From the NCBI RefSeq assembly GCF_004166885.1, contig NZ_RCYU01000001.1, positions 372,001 through 436,000 of the forward strand: 64,000 nt of DNA, given 5' to 3'. Shown one piece after another: positions 61,622-64,000 of this stretch. This DNA is from Streptococcus sp. bf_0095 (GTDB taxonomy: Bacteria > Bacillota > Bacilli > Lactobacillales > Streptococcaceae). The notes below the pieces were generated by a model. It was not told the origin of the DNA, ran no database searches, and was given only the letters and a program-made list of their open reading frames with translations. Numbering within the stretch: the stretch's first letter is position 1; each line of letters opens with the position of its first letter. The translations under genes and the position numbers were made by a program.

Positions 61622-63193
61622 ATGGCATTTGAAAGCTTAACTGAACGTTTACAGAACGTCTTTAAAAATCTTCGTAAGAAAGGGAAAATCTCTGAAGCGG
61701 ATGTCCAAGAGGCGACTAAAGAGATTCGTCTTGCCCTCTTAGAGGCCGACGTTGCCCTTCCAGTTGTAAAAGACTTCATCAAACGCGTCCGCGAGCGGGC
61801 CGTAGGTCATGAGGTCATTGAAACTTTGAACCCCGCCCAACAAATCGTGAAGATTGTTGATGAAGAATTGACAGCCATTTTGGGTTCTGAGACAGCAGAC
61901 ATTATCAAATCTCCAAAGATTCCAACCATTATCATGATGGTCGGTCTTCAAGGGGCTGGTAAAACAACCTTTGCGGGGAAATTGGCCAACAAATTGGTCA
62001 AGGAAGAAAATGCGCGTCCTTTGATGATTGCGGCCGATATTTATCGTCCAGCAGCCATTGACCAGTTGAAGACGCTTGGTCAGCAGATCAATGTCCCTGT
62101 CTTTTCACTTGGTACAGAAGTCCCTGCAGTGGAGATCGTTCGCCAAGGTTTGGAACAGGCAAGAGCCAACCACAATGACTATGTCTTGATTGATACAGCC
62201 GGTCGTCTGCAAATTGATGAAAAACTCATGGCTGAGTTGCGTGATGTCAAAGCCCTTGCTGAGCCGAATGAAATCCTCTTGGTTGTCGATGCCATGATTG
62301 GTCAAGAAGCGGCCAATGTGGCGCGTGAGTTCAATGAACAACTCGAAGTGACCGGGGTGATCTTGACCAAGATTGATGGGGATACCCGTGGTGGTGCAGC
62401 CCTTTCTGTCCGTCAGATTACTGGGAAGCCAATCAAATTCACTGGTACTGGTGAAAAAATCACTGATATCGAAACCTTCCACCCAGACCGCATGTCTGGT
62501 CGGATCCTCGGTATGGGGGATATGCTGACGCTGATCGAGAAGGCTTCTCAAGAATACGATGAGAAACGTTCCCTTGAACTCGCTGAGAAGATGCGGGAAA
62601 ATACCTTCGATTTCAACGATTTCATTGATCAATTAGACCAAGTACAAAATATGGGACCAATGGAAGATCTGCTCAAGATGCTTCCAGGAATGGCCAACAA
62701 TCCAGCCATGAAGAACCTCAAGGTCGATGAACGAGAAATTGCTCGCAAACGTGCGATCGTATCATCCATGACACCAGCTGAACGGGAAAATCCAGATTTG
62801 TTAAATCCAAGCCGTCGTCGTCGGATTGCTGCTGGTTCAGGAAATAGCTTTGTCGAAGTCAATAAATTCATCAAGGACTTTAACCAAGCCAAGCAGATGA
62901 TGCAAGGTGTCCTCTCTGGCGATATGAACAAGATGATGAAACAAATGGGGCTCAATCCAAATAATATGCCGAAGAATATGCCTGGTGGAATGCCTGATAT
63001 GTCTGCCCTCGAAGGCATGATGGGACAAGGTGGCATGCCTGACTTGTCAGCTCTTGGCGGAGGCGCTGGAATGCCTGATATGAGCCAAATGTTCGGTGGT
63101 GGTCTCAAAGGAAAAGCCGGTGAATTTATGATGAAACGGGCGATGAATAAGATGGCCAAACAAATGCGAAAAAATAAGAAAAAACGGAAATAA
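61622..63193 (+). CDS. ffh: Signal recognition particle protein Ffh
   Basis: GTPase of the bacterial SRP that binds signal sequences of nascent membrane proteins. In 523 residues, the N domain is followed by the G domain with G-L-Q-G-A-G-K-T-T (near 107), D-T-A-G-R-L-Q (near 190) and T-K-I-D-G-D-T-R-G-G (near 248). The Met-rich M domain follows from about residue 300, with the RNA-binding S-P-like R-R-R-R-I-A-A-G-S-G segment near 400, and the long Gly/Met-rich, then Lys-rich tail. AGGAG precedes the start. Confidence 0.97.
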   Translation: MAFESLTERLQNVFKNLRKKGKISEADVQEATKEIRLALLEADVALPVVKDFIKRVRERAVGHEVIETLNPAQQIVKIVDEELTAILGSETADIIKSPKIPTIIMMVGLQGAGKTTFAGKLANKLVKEENARPLMIAADIYRPAAIDQLKTLGQQINVPVFSLGTEVPAVEIVRQGLEQARANHNDYVLIDTAGRLQIDEKLMAELRDVKALAEPNEILLVVDAMIGQEAANVAREFNEQLEVTGVILTKIDGDTRGGAALSVRQITGKPIKFTGTGEKITDIETFHPDRMSGRILGMGDMLTLIEKASQEYDEKRSLELAEKMRENTFDFNDFIDQLDQVQNMGPMEDLLKMLPGMANNPAMKNLKVDEREIARKRAIVSSMTPAERENPDLLNPSRRRRIAAGSGNSFVEVNKFIKDFNQAKQMMQGVLSGDMNKMMKQMGLNPNNMPKNMPGGMPDMSALEGMMGQGGMPDLSALGGGAGMPDMSQMFGGGLKGKAGEFMMKRAMNKMAKQMRKNKKKRK

Positions 63194-63195
63194 TC

Positions 63196-63240
63196 GTTTC
63201 TAAGAGGGCCTGGAACACTGTTCCGGGTTCTTTTAGAAAC
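63196..63240 (+). terminator. Long imperfect hairpin after ffh
   Basis: GTTTCTAA pairs with TTAGAAAC, with an inner GGAACA/TTCC stem. There is no T-run after it, so it may act as a processing or attenuating structure and not as a strong terminator. Confidence 0.5.
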
Positions 63241-63255
63241 TACTACTAGAGGATC

Positions 63256-64000
63256 ATGTTAAAAAAACTATTTCAACAAGTCATTCGTTTCTTTGCAAGA
63301 TTGTTTTCTTCGCACAGCAAGCCCTTTGAATTTCCTAAAGGGTCAAAGAAACCACCGATCAGACCAATCATCTTTGTACCTGGAAGTTCAGCTAGTATCC
63401 AGCGATTCAACGGAACCATCCGCATGCTCCATCGCTTTTCTAGAAAAAAACAGAGTCTTTTAAAAATAAAAGTCAATAAAGATCATTCTATAGAAATGGA
63501 GGGAAGACTGAATACGAAAGAGCCGAATCCGATGATTGTGATTGGCTTCGAGAACAATCGAGATGGCTACAGCAATATCAAGCAGCAAATCGAATCCCTT
63601 AAGATCGCTTTAACCTATCTTCTTGATCACTATTATTTTACAGAGTTCAAGGCAGTCGGGCACTCCAATGGTGGACTAGTTTTGACTGGCTTATTGGAAA
63701 GTGGCTTTTTAGAAAAGAAAAAGCTGACCGTGAGCAAGCTGGTTATTATTGGTAGTCCTTACCAATTCAATCAAGAAATGTATGACGATTTTCAAAAATG
63801 GAAGCATCGATTAGATAAAGAAGTAGAGGTCCTTAACTTTGTCGGTAGCTTTGCTGGGAAATCAGACGGGATCGTCCCTCTTTCTAGTGCTAAAGCAGCA
63901 CATTCTATTTTTGAGAAACAAGCCTATACAGAAGTGAATTTAAAAGGACGCAAGGCTCATCATTCAGCTTTACCCACTAATCCAGATCTAGTGAAACAGT
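63256..64000 (+). CDS. DUF915-type alpha/beta hydrolase, partial (runs off the window)
   Basis: The frame opens at ATG 63256 after AGAGGATC and stays open to the end, about 248 codons. A basic/hydrophobic N-terminus (L-K-K-L-F-Q-Q-V-I-R-F-F-A-R-L) may be an uncleaved membrane anchor. P-I-I-F-V-P-G-S-S-A-S provides the oxyanion region, V-G-H-S-N-G-G-L the nucleophile elbow (Ser near residue 137), S-D-G-I-V-P-L the acid and A-H-H-S-A-L-P the catalytic His. This is the order of the DUF915 hydrolases of lactic acid bacteria. The substrate is unknown. The C-terminus lies beyond the window. Confidence 0.8.
   Translation, partial: MLKKLFQQVIRFFARLFSSHSKPFEFPKGSKKPPIRPIIFVPGSSASIQRFNGTIRMLHRFSRKKQSLLKIKVNKDHSIEMEGRLNTKEPNPMIVIGFENNRDGYSNIKQQIESLKIALTYLLDHYYFTEFKAVGHSNGGLVLTGLLESGFLEKKKLTVSKLVIIGSPYQFNQEMYDDFQKWKHRLDKEVEVLNFVGSFAGKSDGIVPLSSAKAAHSIFEKQAYTEVNLKGRKAHHSALPTNPDLVKQ

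Noticed and set aside
1-64000. tRNA, rRNA, prophage, insertion-sequence transposase, replication origin
   Set aside because: None was recognised by motif or layout on either strand. A short tRNA could still be missed by eye.

Overview
The window is a gene-dense, low-to-moderate GC piece of a Streptococcus chromosome. The gene content and short-spaced operons point to the mitis/sanguinis group, and something close to S. parasanguinis is plausible but not proven. Supporting signs are a CshA-type fibrillar LPXTG adhesin, the guaA/gntR pair, pbuX/xpt with a purine riboswitch, the ylxM-ffh pair, a water-forming NADH oxidase, and lipoproteins and promoters of streptococcal type. No rRNA, tRNA, prophage, transposase or CRISPR array was seen. 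Most genes lie on the + strand. The exceptions are a flavin operon (27676-30483), a small tautomerase (44995-45177), a small protein (53463-53768) and guaA (54076-55641).

Layout. 1-5813 is housekeeping: cca, an ABC-F ATPase, a DUF308 membrane protein, glucokinase and thyA. 6052-13047 is one giant surface protein built of CshA-type fibril repeats. 13198-18777 holds folA, a small membrane protein, clpX, ysxC, a secreted glucosaminidase behind a WalR-like box, an FNT channel behind a perfect palindrome, and the L10 leader with rplJ-rplL. 19384-25743 holds a lipoprotein, a heterodimeric multidrug ABC exporter behind an apparent transcription attenuator with its own tiny leader peptide, a GNAT enzyme and a BrnQ-type carrier. 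26191-32075 is a redox neighbourhood: ccdA/tlpA thiol maintenance, an ApbE plus two NADPH-FMN-reductase-like proteins, and NADH oxidase. 32184-38469 holds a ClC exchanger and a complete efeO-efeB-efeU iron-uptake operon that carries its own tatC-tatA. 38724-45177 holds a small membrane protein, acetyltransferase, hydrolase, guaC, xpt-pbuX under a purine riboswitch, a MATE exporter and the tautomerase. 45346-51982 holds a candidate two-hairpin sRNA, tdk, prfA, prmC, tsaC, a GNAT enzyme, glyA, a nucleoid-associated protein and a lysozyme-like protein. 52177-55641 holds a DUF1002 protein, a small protein and guaA. 55780-60952 holds gntR and a compact biosynthetic cluster: decayed glycosyltransferase, SDR, lactonase-like metallo-hydrolase, PaaK/LuxE-like adenylating enzyme and KAS III. 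61054 to the end holds ylxM, a small gene, ffh and a partial DUF915 hydrolase.

The four most interesting items are as follows. (1) The 56520-60952 cluster resembles the olefin/beta-lactone (ole) logic in a Streptococcus, with a decayed glycosyltransferase at its head. (2) A flavin reductase with a PAS-like domain ends in two tandem copies of an ApbE flavinylation motif and sits in an operon with apbE. (3) A leader peptide and mutually exclusive hairpins precede the ABC exporter pair. (4) A roughly 180-bp three-stem intergenic element is present three times, with paired base changes that preserve its RNA structure. All function calls come from reading motifs by eye; no database search was possible.
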